Part shown: positions 1 through 5,750 of the stretch, piece by piece
How the letters are laid out: every line of letters begins with the position of its first letter
Numbering within the stretch: position 1 is the stretch's first letter
From: Acidobacteriota bacterium
GTDB taxonomy: Bacteria; Acidobacteriota; Vicinamibacteria; Vicinamibacterales; UBA823
Reading direction: 5' to 3'
Length of the DNA stretch: 5,994 bases
Assembly (NCBI GenBank): GCA_002714165.1
Contig: PAWT01000009.1
Location: forward strand, 12,691-18,684
Program-made: the position numbers and the translations under genes
The notes under the pieces: model-generated
Told to the model about the DNA's origin: nothing
Seen by the model: the letters and a program-made list of their open reading frames with translations, nothing else
Databases searched by the model: none

Positions 1-285
1 CTCGGCCCGGCTGAGGACGGAGGGTATTATCTTGTCGGCTTGAGTCGCGACGATGCCACGGCGTCCATTCCGGATCTTTTCTCAAACATTAGATGGAGCA
101 CGCCGTGGACTCTGTCCGACACCATCGCTGCGGCCGAGCAAGCGCGAACAACCGTAGAATTGGTCCAGCCGTGGTACGACGTCGATGACGAGGCCGGCCT
201 TCAACGGCTCCGCGACCAACTAAGCAGCCCAACTTGGGCGGCGGCAGCACCGGCGACTGCGGCAGTACTGAAGAAGATTTTCTAG
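1..285 (+). CDS. DUF2064/TIGR04282 family transferase, C-terminal fragment (start outside window)
   Basis: The frame is open from base 1 to a TAG at 283-285, giving 94 residues of the 3' end of a gene that begins before the window. It opens with GPAEDGGYYLVGL, followed by a LF..IRWSTPWTL segment and a DVDDEAGLQRL segment. That order is typical of the C-terminal half of DUF2064 proteins (TIGR04282, called rSAM/selenodomain-associated transferase 1 or arsenosugar biosynthesis glycosyltransferase). These are small nucleotide-sugar-transferase-like proteins with a GT-A-type fold, usually a little over 200 residues, so roughly half is present. The acidic residues in the AEDGG and DVDD motifs are likely functional. 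An internal TTG at 40 is not the true start, because family motifs lie upstream of it. The gene converges on recR with a 55-bp gap. The substrate cannot be told from this fragment. Confidence 0.8.
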   Translation, partial: LGPAEDGGYYLVGLSRDDATASIPDLFSNIRWSTPWTLSDTIAAAEQARTTVELVQPWYDVDDEAGLQRLRDQLSSPTWAAAAPATAAVLKKIF

Positions 286-340
286 GTGGGCAATCTCGAA
301 CAGTTACGATTGTAGTGAGAGTGCATGGGACGTCTACACC
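286..340. other. Convergent intergenic spacer between the DUF2064 gene and recR
   Basis: Two genes end facing each other across 55 bp. I looked for a shared bidirectional terminator and found no GC-rich stem followed by a T-run on either strand. The only visible structure is a tandem 7-bp repeat, CTACACC at 334-340 and again at 341-347. Its second copy contains the recR stop codon. Confidence 0.5.
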
Positions 341-937
341 CTACACCTCATGACGTCCCTCTATCGCCTTGTGCATCGTAACTTCATCGGCGTACTCAAG
401 GTCGCTACCCACTGGCACTCCCATGGCGATACGTGTGATTCGTACATCGAGCGGTTTGAGGAGCTTTGCGAGATAGATAGCCGTGGCTTCCCCCTCTACA
501 TTGGGATTGGTGGCCAAAATAACCTCATTAACGTTGCTATCGCTTACTCGGGCTAATAACTCCTTAATTTTCAGGTCGTCCGGGCCAATACCCTGCAGTG
601 GCGACAACGCACCCAGCAGTACGTGGTAAACCCCTTTAAACTGACCACTCTTTTCGACCGCAGTGACATTGTTGGGCTCTTCAACAACACAAATGAGGCA
701 TTGATCGCGGCTTGGGTGCGTGCAGTAGTAGCAGGGATCCACATCGGTAATGTTGCTGCACACCGAGCAATACGTAATTCGGTCCTTAACCTCATGAAGC
801 GCCTCGCAAAGCTCCTCCATCTGATTGCGAGGGTTCTTAAGGAAGTGAAACGCCAGTCGTTGCGCACTCTTGGCACCGATACCAGGTAGACGCTGCAACT
901 GCACCACCAACTTCGCGAGCGAGTCAAGCTCGGTCAT
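341..937 (-). CDS. recR: Recombination mediator protein RecR
   Basis: RecR works with RecO (and RecF) in the cytoplasm to load RecA on SSB-coated single-stranded DNA during gap repair. The 198-residue length is normal. In order: a helix-hairpin-helix near residues 10-30 ([14 protein letters not shown]); a four-cysteine zinc finger with C57, C60, C69 and C72; a Toprim domain from about 80 to 175 with CLICVVEEP and the conserved [12 protein letters not shown]; and the C-terminal signature [21 protein letters not shown]. All expected zinc ligands are present and nothing is broken. The ATG at 935-937 overlaps the ybaB stop codon as ATGA, so translation is probably coupled to ybaB. It is the last gene of the dnaX-ybaB-recR operon, an order conserved across many bacterial phyla. 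Confidence 0.98.
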   Translation of the reverse strand: MTELDSLAKLVVQLQRLPGIGAKSAQRLAFHFLKNPRNQMEELCEALHEVKDRITYCSVCSNITDVDPCYYCTHPSRDQCLICVVEEPNNVTAVEKSGQFKGVYHVLLGALSPLQGIGPDDLKIKELLARVSDSNVNEVILATNPNVEGEATAIYLAKLLKPLDVRITRIAMGVPVGSDLEYADEVTMHKAIEGRHEV

Positions 938-1233
938 CCAGTCAACCCAGGAATCTTGAGGCTACCCATTTGACCAGCCAGTTTGGCGTCTGCCTTACGA
1001 TGGGCATCGTTAATGGCAGCTACAATAAGGTCCTGCAGCATTTCAACGTCATTTCTTGAGACAATTTCGGGATCGATCTTCACAGATACAATCTGTTTTG
1101 ACCCATTCATCACAACCGTGACCATGCCACCACCAGCGCTTGCCTCGACCCGCGTCTCCGCCATCTGCTTCTGCAGACGCTCTTGCATCTGCTGAGCCTG
1201 CTTCACCATCTCCCGAATATTCATTGAATCCAT
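934..1233 (-). CDS. ybaB: YbaB/EbfC family nucleoid-associated protein
   Basis: This is a small dimeric DNA-binding protein of 99 residues, normal for the family. A charged, Gln/Met-rich N-terminal helix ([16 protein letters not shown]) leads into the signature [16 protein letters not shown], then a strand-rich middle and the helix [19 protein letters not shown], ending with a flexible MGSLKIPGL tail. It lies between dnaX (40 nt away) and recR (4-nt overlap). Linkage to recR suggests a role in DNA repair or nucleoid organisation, but the exact function of the family is not settled. The ATG at 1233 is preceded by no clear Shine-Dalgarno. The in-frame ATG three codons later (MNIREM) has a weak GGA upstream and is a possible alternative start. 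Confidence 0.95.
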   Translation of the reverse strand: MDSMNIREMVKQAQQMQERLQKQMAETRVEASAGGGMVTVVMNGSKQIVSVKIDPEIVSRNDVEMLQDLIVAAINDAHRKADAKLAGQMGSLKIPGLTG

Positions 1234-1273
1234 CTAATGTGCCTGTCTCAATAACATTACGGCAAGACCACGA

Positions 1274-2983
1274 TCAAGCTTTTTCAATGTCCCGAATCTG
1301 ACCAGGAAGTACATCCAGCATCGCTTGCACAATAGGGTCGTCCATCACCTCGGCTTTCCGAGACTCGTTGGCTGCCGACGGTGACGTCGAAACTGGCTCA
1401 TCAACGTTTTCCTGCTCGACTACCACCCTGATCTTCTTACCGGCGATCTGGGATGCCGTCTTCTCCACCCATGAACACTGGTCCTTAAGTTGGTCCTGAA
1501 GCGTCTTCTGGTTCGCCCCAAATGTGAAAGTGAATCGATCGCCCTCAAAAACGATTCGTCTCGCCTGAGCTATAACGGTGCCGTAAAGAACTTTTTTGGT
1601 ACGCTGGAGCTCCGCCATGCAAGCACTTTTCAAGTCCCCTTCACCTCCGTTCGACGGGGTTTCCGCCGCTCGACCGGTCGGTGGCGATTCGGCCTTAACA
1701 GGCTTGGTCTTGGCTTGCGCCACCCGGCGAGGAACCGCCTTCACCTGACTCTTCGCACTTGGGCGAGGACGCATCGCCGGTGCTGACTCTCTGCTAAGAG
1801 GAGCTCGGCGGGCCGTGTCCGAGTCACCAGATCGCTTAATCGGTGTGTCGCTTTTAAGTCCCTCAATCACCTCGGCAAGTGGCACCAGGTGACGTAAATG
1901 GATCCAGCGGAGCAGCGCCATTTCAAGGTGATACCGAGGCTGAGAGGATCGGCGTAGGTCCGCCTCAGCCCGACTGAGCACGTCGAACGCCCGCATGAGG
2001 TCCTCCCGAGAGAAGCGCTGTACCAACGCCCGCAACCGTTCACGATCGCCCTCGGGTGCAATTTCTGGGTCTTCAAAACGGGACACGTCAATCGCCAAGA
2101 CCAGTAGATCGCGACACACCCGTGACAGTTCTCGACACACCTGCCGGAGGTCGTAACCTGCCTCGACAAATTGGCCGGAGAGTTGAAACAGATCTGCTGC
2201 TCGCTCATCCGCAACCGCCTCGATGGTGTCGAGCAAGAGGTCTCGCCCCACAAGTCCGAGGACAGTAGAGACATCCTCCGCTGTGATGTGCTCACCAGCG
2301 AAGGCAAGAACTTGATCAAGTGCGGTCTGGGCGTCGCGCATACTCCCTTCCGCCGAGCGTGCTAACAGGACCAAGGCGCTAGCATCGATGTCGATCTTCT
2401 CAACCTTGGCGATCCGATGAAGTTGGTCAGCGATTTCTGAGGCCCCAATGCTCCTAAACTCAAACACTTGTGACCGGGACAAGACCGTGTCCGGGATTTT
2501 TTCGAGTTCAGTTGTTGCCATCATGAACACAACGTACGGTGGGGGCTCTTCGATCGATTTCAAAAGCGCGTTAAAAGAGGATCTCGACAGTTGGTGAACC
2601 TCATCAATCAAGAAGACCTTGTAGCGATCGCGCGCCGGCGTCATCGCCAGGCCCTCAATGATGACTTCACGAACGTTATCAATCCCCGTGTGTGTCGCGC
2701 CATCAAGTTCATGGACGTCGAGATCCCGCCCCTCGGCAATCTCAAGGCAGGGATCGCATTTGCCACACGGGTCAGGGACGGGACCTTTTACACAGTTTAA
2801 GGCGCGGGCCAGAATCCTGGCCGTTGTCGTTTTCCCAACGCCCCGGGGTCCCGCAAAGACGAAAGCTTGGGCGATGCGCTCGCTCTTGATTGCATTCCGC
2901 AGCGTCTGGGTGACACCGCGCTGTCCCACCACATCATCAAATTTCTTGGGACGCCACTTCCGAGCAATAACTTGGTAGGGCAT
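1274..2983 (-). CDS. dnaX: DNA polymerase III subunit gamma/tau
   Basis: DnaX is the ATPase core of the clamp loader, which places the beta sliding clamp on primed DNA. It has 569 residues and the canonical start MPYQVIARKWRPKKF. The AAA+ domain has Walker A GPRGVGKT (45-52), a zinc module with C64, C73, C76 and C79, Walker B VFLIDEVH (123-130), sensor-1 ATTE near 156-159, and an arginine finger R170. The usual SRC motif reads SRS here, with Ser171 replacing Cys. A collar helical domain runs to about 370. A Pro/Lys/Ala-rich low-complexity linker (about 378-450) follows, then a tau-like C-terminal domain (about 450-525) and an acidic tail. I see no canonical A AAA AAG slippery site in frame near the end of the collar domain, so separate gamma production is not evident. 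The ATG at 2981-2983 lacks a clear Shine-Dalgarno. Confidence 0.97.
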   Translation of the reverse strand: MPYQVIARKWRPKKFDDVVGQRGVTQTLRNAIKSERIAQAFVFAGPRGVGKTTTARILARALNCVKGPVPDPCGKCDPCLEIAEGRDLDVHELDGATHTGIDNVREVIIEGLAMTPARDRYKVFLIDEVHQLSRSSFNALLKSIEEPPPYVVFMMATTELEKIPDTVLSRSQVFEFRSIGASEIADQLHRIAKVEKIDIDASALVLLARSAEGSMRDAQTALDQVLAFAGEHITAEDVSTVLGLVGRDLLLDTIEAVADERAADLFQLSGQFVEAGYDLRQVCRELSRVCRDLLVLAIDVSRFEDPEIAPEGDRERLRALVQRFSREDLMRAFDVLSRAEADLRRSSQPRYHLEMALLRWIHLRHLVPLAEVIEGLKSDTPIKRSGDSDTARRAPLSRESAPAMRPRPSAKSQVKAVPRRVAQAKTKPVKAESPPTGRAAETPSNGGEGDLKSACMAELQRTKKVLYGTVIAQARRIVFEGDRFTFTFGANQKTLQDQLKDQCSWVEKTASQIAGKKIRVVVEQENVDEPVSTSPSAANESRKAEVMDDPIVQAMLDVLPGQIRDIEKA

Positions 2984-3041
2984 AAGTCACGACGAACCAG
3001 ACGTAAGCGCAGCACCACGCCGTCTGTTCCGAACGAGCTTC

Positions 3042-3070
3042 AGTGTAGCTTGCGTCTGATCACCAAGCAA
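3042..3070 (-). promoter_or_regulatory. Candidate sigma-70-type promoter for dnaX-ybaB-recR
   Basis: On the minus strand a TTGCTT at 3065-3070 (TTG matches the -35 consensus) is separated by 17 bp from TACACT at 3042-3047 (4 of 6 matches to the -10 consensus). The start point would be near 3035, leaving a leader of about 50 nt before dnaX. The spacing is ideal but the hexamers are only fair. This is a pattern match, not a proven promoter. Confidence 0.35.
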
Positions 3071-3079
3071 GCAATCAGG

Positions 3080-3107
3080 CTGACCTAACGGCCACAAACA
3101 GCATGAT
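3080..3107 (+). promoter_or_regulatory. Candidate promoter for tRNA-Ser(GGA)
   Basis: CTGACC at 3080-3085 (4 of 6 matches to the -35 consensus) and CATGAT at 3102-3107 (4 of 6 to the -10) are 16 bp apart. They would start transcription near 3114, about 18 nt before the mature tRNA 5' end. An overlapping TACACT at 3107-3112 is an alternative -10, but with a 21-bp spacer. The proposed -35 lies 9 bp from the -35 proposed for the divergent dnaX promoter. The match is weak, although some promoter is needed here because the tRNA diverges from dnaX. Confidence 0.3.
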
Positions 3108-3131
3108 ACACTCAGCTTCCGCAACTTACCC

Positions 3132-3221
3132 GGAGAGATGTCCGAGTGGTTGAAGGAGCACGCTTGGAAAGCGTGTGTAGGGGAAACTCTACCGTGGGTT
3201 CGAATCCCACTCTCTCCGCCA
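3132..3221 (+). tRNA. tRNA-Ser, anticodon GGA
   Basis: The full class II cloverleaf can be folded by eye. The acceptor stem pairs GGAGAGA (3132-3138) with TCTCTCC (3211-3217), followed by discriminator G and an encoded CCA (3219-3221). The anticodon stem pairs CACGC (3159-3163) with GCGTG (3171-3175) around the loop TTGGAAA. The anticodon GGA at 3166-3168 reads UCC and UCU. A long variable arm with GTAG/CTAC pairing and a T arm GTGGG-TTCGAAT-CCCAC (3194-3210) complete it. The long variable arm and discriminator G fit serine identity. No T-run terminator follows, so transcription may continue into the EVE remnant. Confidence 0.97.
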
Positions 3222-3256
3222 ATCACATCGCGACGTTAAATATTAGCGGTCCGCTT

Positions 3257-3260
3257 GGAG
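3257..3260 (+). promoter_or_regulatory. Ribosome binding site of the EVE-domain remnant
   Basis: A GGAG lies 5 nt before the ATG at 3266-3268. It is one of the clearest Shine-Dalgarno sequences in the window. Together with the family-typical first residues, it supports the view that this fragment was once the true 5' end of a translated gene. Confidence 0.55.
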
Positions 3261-3265
3261 CAACC

Positions 3266-3377
3266 ATGTATTGGCTGTTTAAGGAAGAACCATCAAGTTA
3301 TAGCTTTGAAGAATTTGTCAATGATGGCCAGACTTCTTGGAGACGGTATTCTAGAAGCGGATTCGGTGGAACGGTGA
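3266..3377 (+). pseudogene. EVE-domain protein remnant (5' end only, frameshifted and truncated)
   Basis: From the ATG at 3266 the first 25 codons read MYWLFKEEPSSYSF, then EEF, then VNDGQTSW. This matches the N-terminus of EVE-domain proteins (PUA-like fold, PF01878), which usually begin M.YWL.K.EP..YS and continue to T.WDGV. After Trp25 (TGG at 3338-3340) the frame gives RRYSRSG, unlike the family. Ignoring one base, A3341, gives WDGI, as expected, then LEADSVER and a TGA at 3375-3377. Intact EVE proteins are about 130-160 residues, so most of the gene is gone. Read straight through, the unshifted frame would end at a TAA at 3413-3415. EVE domains are thought to bind modified bases in nucleic acids. 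The gene sits between two facing tRNA-Ser genes. Family recognition comes from a short segment, but the fit is good. Confidence 0.72.
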
Positions 3378-3434
3378 TAGGTGGAAACCCCAGACGATTG
3401 ATTTACGACAGGTAATCCAGCGCCCAAGCGCATG

Positions 3435-3460
3435 AAAAACGCCAGAAAGAAAGAGTGGCG
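3435..3460 (-). terminator. Possible intrinsic terminator overlapping the 3' end of tRNA-Ser(CGA)
   Basis: On the minus strand, CGCCA (3456-3460, which includes the encoded CCA) can pair with TGGCG (3440-3444) across an 11-nt pyrimidine-rich loop, followed at once by TTTTT (3435-3439). The five-base-pair stem is short for an intrinsic terminator and uses tRNA 3' end bases, so this is tentative. Its position, just after the last gene of the tadA-tRNA unit, is where one would be expected. Confidence 0.35.
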
Positions 3461-3546
3461 GAGAGGGTGGGATTCGAACCCACGTGCCGGTTACCCGACA
3501 AGACGCTTTCGAGGCGCCCCCGTTACGACCACTTCGGTACCTCTCC
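3456..3546 (-). tRNA. tRNA-Ser, anticodon CGA
   Basis: On the minus strand the acceptor stem pairs GGAGAGG (3540-3546) with CCTCTCC (3460-3466), with discriminator G and encoded CCA at 3456-3459. The anticodon stem GGCGC/GCGTC has one G-U pair and encloses the loop CTCGAAA (3507-3513). The anticodon CGA at 3509-3511 reads UCG. The variable arm is long (TGTCGG/CCGGCA), as expected for serine, and the T arm is GTGGG-TTCGAAT-CCCAC. It begins 33 nt after the tadA stop on the same strand and may be co-transcribed with tadA. Its last 28 bases match those of the opposed tRNA-Ser(GGA) at 27 positions. Confidence 0.97.
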
Positions 3547-3579
3547 GTTGGGTCGAACAATCAAAATTAACGTTGCTAA

Positions 3580-4089
3580 TCAACTGAGAGGCGTCGTCAA
3601 AATGTTTCCCTCACGACGTCGCTGGAAAAATCCCTGTAGGACCGCCGAGCATTCGGCCTCTAAGACCCCAGTGATTACAACAACCTTGTGGTTCAGTGAC
3701 GGATGGTCCAGTGACCGACACATAGACTGAACCGCTCCAGCCTTGGGTTCGGCGGCCCCGAACACTAACAGGCCGATCCGCGCGTGAATCAAGGCGCCGA
3801 CGCACATCAAGCACGGTTCGACCGTGACATAGAGTGAGGCACCCGTAAGACGGTAATTACTACACGCCAGTCCAGCCGCGCGCAGCGCCACGATTTCCGC
3901 ATGAGCTGTCGGATCCTGCGTCGAAATCGGCTGATTGAACCCAGAGCCGACGATCTCACCGTCAACAACAACGACCGCACCAACGGGAACCTCGCCAGCC
4001 GCTTCAGCCCGATTTGCCTCGGCCAATGCAGCACGCATGAACGGCTCACGCATCGTCGACGAAAATCGTTTCGACCTTGTAGATTCCAT
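3580..4089 (-). CDS. tadA: tRNA-specific adenosine deaminase TadA
   Basis: TadA deaminates adenosine 34 to inosine in the anticodon of tRNA-Arg(ACG), allowing decoding of CGU, CGC and CGA codons. The cytidine-deaminase-like fold shows all catalytic features: HAE (H63 zinc ligand, E65 proton shuttle) and PCLMC (C93 and C96 zinc ligands) in VEPCLMCVGALIHARI. The GEVPVGAVVV strand precedes them, and the typical C-terminus LNHKVVVITGVLEAECSAVLQGFF follows. The length is 169 residues. The core seems to begin near residue 13, so there is a short N-terminal extension. I kept the ATG at 4089 because AAGG lies just before it, although the spacing is tight (3 nt) and it overlaps the upstream stop; Met13 (ATG at 4053) lacks a ribosome binding site. 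It follows the methyltransferase gene by 5 nt, suggesting coupled translation. Confidence 0.95.
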   Translation of the reverse strand: MESTRSKRFSSTMREPFMRAALAEANRAEAAGEVPVGAVVVVDGEIVGSGFNQPISTQDPTAHAEIVALRAAGLACSNYRLTGASLYVTVEPCLMCVGALIHARIGLLVFGAAEPKAGAVQSMCRSLDHPSLNHKVVVITGVLEAECSAVLQGFFQRRREGNILTTPLS

Positions 4090-4094
4090 GGACC

Positions 4095-5585
4095 TTAGAA
4101 GCGTTTAGCAACTACCGCGTAGTCCAAATGGGTAAACAAGAAGCTATTGATCTTGTCAGCGGCATCGTTAAACGCCACCGTGAGAGAAGCCAGTTCATCC
4201 GTATCCTTAGATTTCTTGAACTGGTTCGATACCGCTACTCTTTGCAGCTTGGCGTGTTCAGGATATGGAGCACTGTATCGGATAGTAGCGCCTTGAAACC
4301 CGGTTGCATGCAACAGATAGGTCAGTGTATCGGGATGCAGGGGCTGCGCATGCGTGATATCGCGAATGTAGCCGTCGAAGAACGCGACCCAGCACGCAGG
4401 ATTAATCGTTTCGAGCACGATCTGTGACCCTGGTCGAAGCTTTTGGTATGACAGTTCGAGTAGGCGTATTAGATACTCTGGTCGTAAATGCTCGACGACC
4501 TGGGCCGAGAAAAGACCACCGAGTGAACCGTCATCTAACTCTTCAAGGTAGCTGACCACGTCACCTTCCACCACATCAAGACCACGCATTTGGCAAACCT
4601 TGACCATCTCCGGGTTGATGTCGAGGCCACGCGCCGGCACACCATGTTCCTTGAGCACATCGAGGAACTCACCCCGGCCGCACCCTACATCCAACACGTC
4701 AACCGCCCCAGTGAAATCAGGTGCGTATTCATTCATGCGTGCCCGAATTTCTTCAGGTGCTCCGCGAAATTGATCTTCAAAACCTACGTACTTGAATGCG
4801 CCATCCGTAGTGCTCAATTGGCCTTCGGTCAATTGCGACCTAGGAGGAGACTCTGCACCGAGCGCAGCCTGACGTCGGCTGCTTCGACTCTCGGTTGATT
4901 TACCAATATTCCCCGCCTCCTGTGGTTCTAGCTGCCTTGTCAACAGAAGTAACTTCTGTTGTAGTGCACCAACGGTCGCCCGAAGTTCTTCGACTCTTGC
5001 TTCAAACCGTCGTTCCCTCACAATATTCGCCTCGGCACGTATCTGGATTTCATCACCAACCGCATCGAGACCCGCAGCAAGGCCTACCCCAAACTCCTGC
5101 ACACTAAGCGGCATACTTGGTTGTTTAGTATTTACATAGGGGGTGATTTGCTGCGCGTACAACATGAGCTTGTGTTGAAACAAAGCTTGAGAAGCAAACG
5201 AGTCGCGAATCGCCGTCAGTACCCTGTCGAGAGCATGCGCCCTCTGACGAGTGGGCTCAACGTTGCGATTAATGTGGTCAATCAACACAAGGTTGAAATC
5301 ATGCTGTCGTTGGAACACCGGTCCAATAAATCGCCAGACGAAACGCCTAATCCGTCCTCGCCATCCGACACCGAAATCTACACCCCCCTCAGGCATCAGC
5401 CGGGCCAGCTCGTTTAGTCTGGTGATGAGCGAGTCGTCAGGTACCACCGGTGAAACTGGAAGCTCAGGAAACTGCTGCAGTGCATGATCGAGCGCCGTCA
5501 ACGCATCGTTATATTGACGGTCGATCCTTTCCCGTTCAAGCTTCAAGCGCTTTTCACCGACAACAGACAGCGGATCATCGCTCAT
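4095..5585 (-). CDS. Coiled-coil SAM-dependent methyltransferase, probably surface-polysaccharide related
   Basis: This is a 496-residue protein from the ATG at 5583-5585; a TTG at 5607-5609 would add eight residues but has no ribosome binding site. The N-terminal half is helical and charged, with an aromatic/basic patch RRFVWRFIGPVF (about 80-91) followed by QRQHDFNLVLIDHIN. A predicted coiled coil (about 182-222) and a polar linker follow. The C-terminal half is a class I methyltransferase: a lead-in YVGFEDQFRGAPEEIR (about 266-281), motif I VLDVGCGRGEF (297-307), an acidic ribose-binding residue in GLDIN (D322), EGD (340-342), VVEHL (363-367) and THAQPLHPDTL (411-421). This motif set is seen in methyltransferases encoded in O-antigen and capsule loci. 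I infer glycan methylation or chain-end capping at the membrane face, with the coiled coil as a scaffold. The upstream glycosyltransferase supports this; the substrate is unknown. Confidence 0.8.
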   Translation of the reverse strand: MSDDPLSVVGEKRLKLERERIDRQYNDALTALDHALQQFPELPVSPVVPDDSLITRLNELARLMPEGGVDFGVGWRGRIRRFVWRFIGPVFQRQHDFNLVLIDHINRNVEPTRQRAHALDRVLTAIRDSFASQALFQHKLMLYAQQITPYVNTKQPSMPLSVQEFGVGLAAGLDAVGDEIQIRAEANIVRERRFEARVEELRATVGALQQKLLLLTRQLEPQEAGNIGKSTESRSSRRQAALGAESPPRSQLTEGQLSTTDGAFKYVGFEDQFRGAPEEIRARMNEYAPDFTGAVDVLDVGCGRGEFLDVLKEHGVPARGLDINPEMVKVCQMRGLDVVEGDVVSYLEELDDGSLGGLFSAQVVEHLRPEYLIRLLELSYQKLRPGSQIVLETINPACWVAFFDGYIRDITHAQPLHPDTLTYLLHATGFQGATIRYSAPYPEHAKLQRVAVSNQFKKSKDTDELASLTVAFNDAADKINSFLFTHLDYAVVAKRF

Positions 5586-5648
5586 AAACAATCCCGCACA
5601 CCAAGGCAATCGACAGAAAGGGAGTATTGACCGTATACAGCATGAGTA

Positions 5649-5678
5649 AGCGTACTAAGACCACTCGACTTAAGTCAA
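5649..5678 (-). promoter_or_regulatory. Candidate promoter for the methyltransferase-tadA-tRNA unit
   Basis: On the minus strand TTGACT (5673-5678) matches five of six -35 consensus bases. An 18-bp spacer leads to TACGCT (5649-5654), a weak -10 with three matches. Transcription would start near 5642, about 57 nt before the methyltransferase ATG. The strong -35 makes it worth noting. A second -10-like TATACG lies closer to the gene but lacks a partner -35. Confidence 0.35.
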
Positions 5679-5679
5679 G
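5664..5679. promoter_or_regulatory. Imperfect 16-bp palindrome over the candidate -35, possible operator
   Basis: The minus strand reads CTTGACTTAAGTCGAG. Its central ten bases, GACTTAAGTC, form a perfect palindrome, and the arms extend to 8 bp with one mismatch. It covers the candidate -35 hexamer, where a dimeric repressor could act. No regulator gene is in the window to pair it with. Confidence 0.3.
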
Positions 5680-5750
5680 GCTAAGCCATTGTTTAACAGC
5701 AGGTTACAAACGTTATCTCATCACCAGCCGAACAATTACAGAGGTCAGGA

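Noticed and set aside
1591..1600. Run of six A's on the dnaX coding strand (codons 463-464, AAA AAA G) as a programmed frameshift site for gamma
   Set aside because: The frame is not A AAA AAG, a -1 shift would mispair at the preceding C, and the position is far downstream of where gamma normally ends. The A-run is also short for polymerase slippage.
1867..2319. 150-codon open frame inside dnaX on the same strand, and several plus-strand frames of 60-106 codons within recR, dnaX, tadA and the methyltransferase gene
   Set aside because: They are shadows of well-supported genes. Their translations are rich in Arg, Ser and Cys, with no recognisable motif and no ribosome binding site that I could support.
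2984..3131. Possible SRP 4.5S RNA gene, expected from the neighbourhood
   Set aside because: I found no GGAAGGAAGC-like apical loop or long helix here or in 3222-3455.
3146..3415. An 89-codon open frame running through tRNA-Ser(GGA) into the EVE-like segment
   Set aside because: Its first part is tRNA sequence. Only the stretch from the ATG at 3266 has a ribosome binding site and family similarity, so only that part is annotated, as a remnant.
3222..3455. The slot between the tRNAs as a CRISPR array, insertion sequence end or toxin-antitoxin pair
   Set aside because: There are no repeated units, no terminal inverted repeats other than the tRNA ends, and no second small open frame with a motif.
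5607..5609. TTG start giving a methyltransferase eight residues longer
   Set aside because: It has no Shine-Dalgarno and is a weak start codon. The ATG at 5583-5585 begins a plausible charged helix, though its own ribosome binding site is also poor.
5586..5750. Intrinsic terminator after the right-edge glycosyltransferase
   Set aside because: No GC-rich hairpin followed by a T-run is visible on the minus strand after 5751. The AACGTT-containing segment is too weak.
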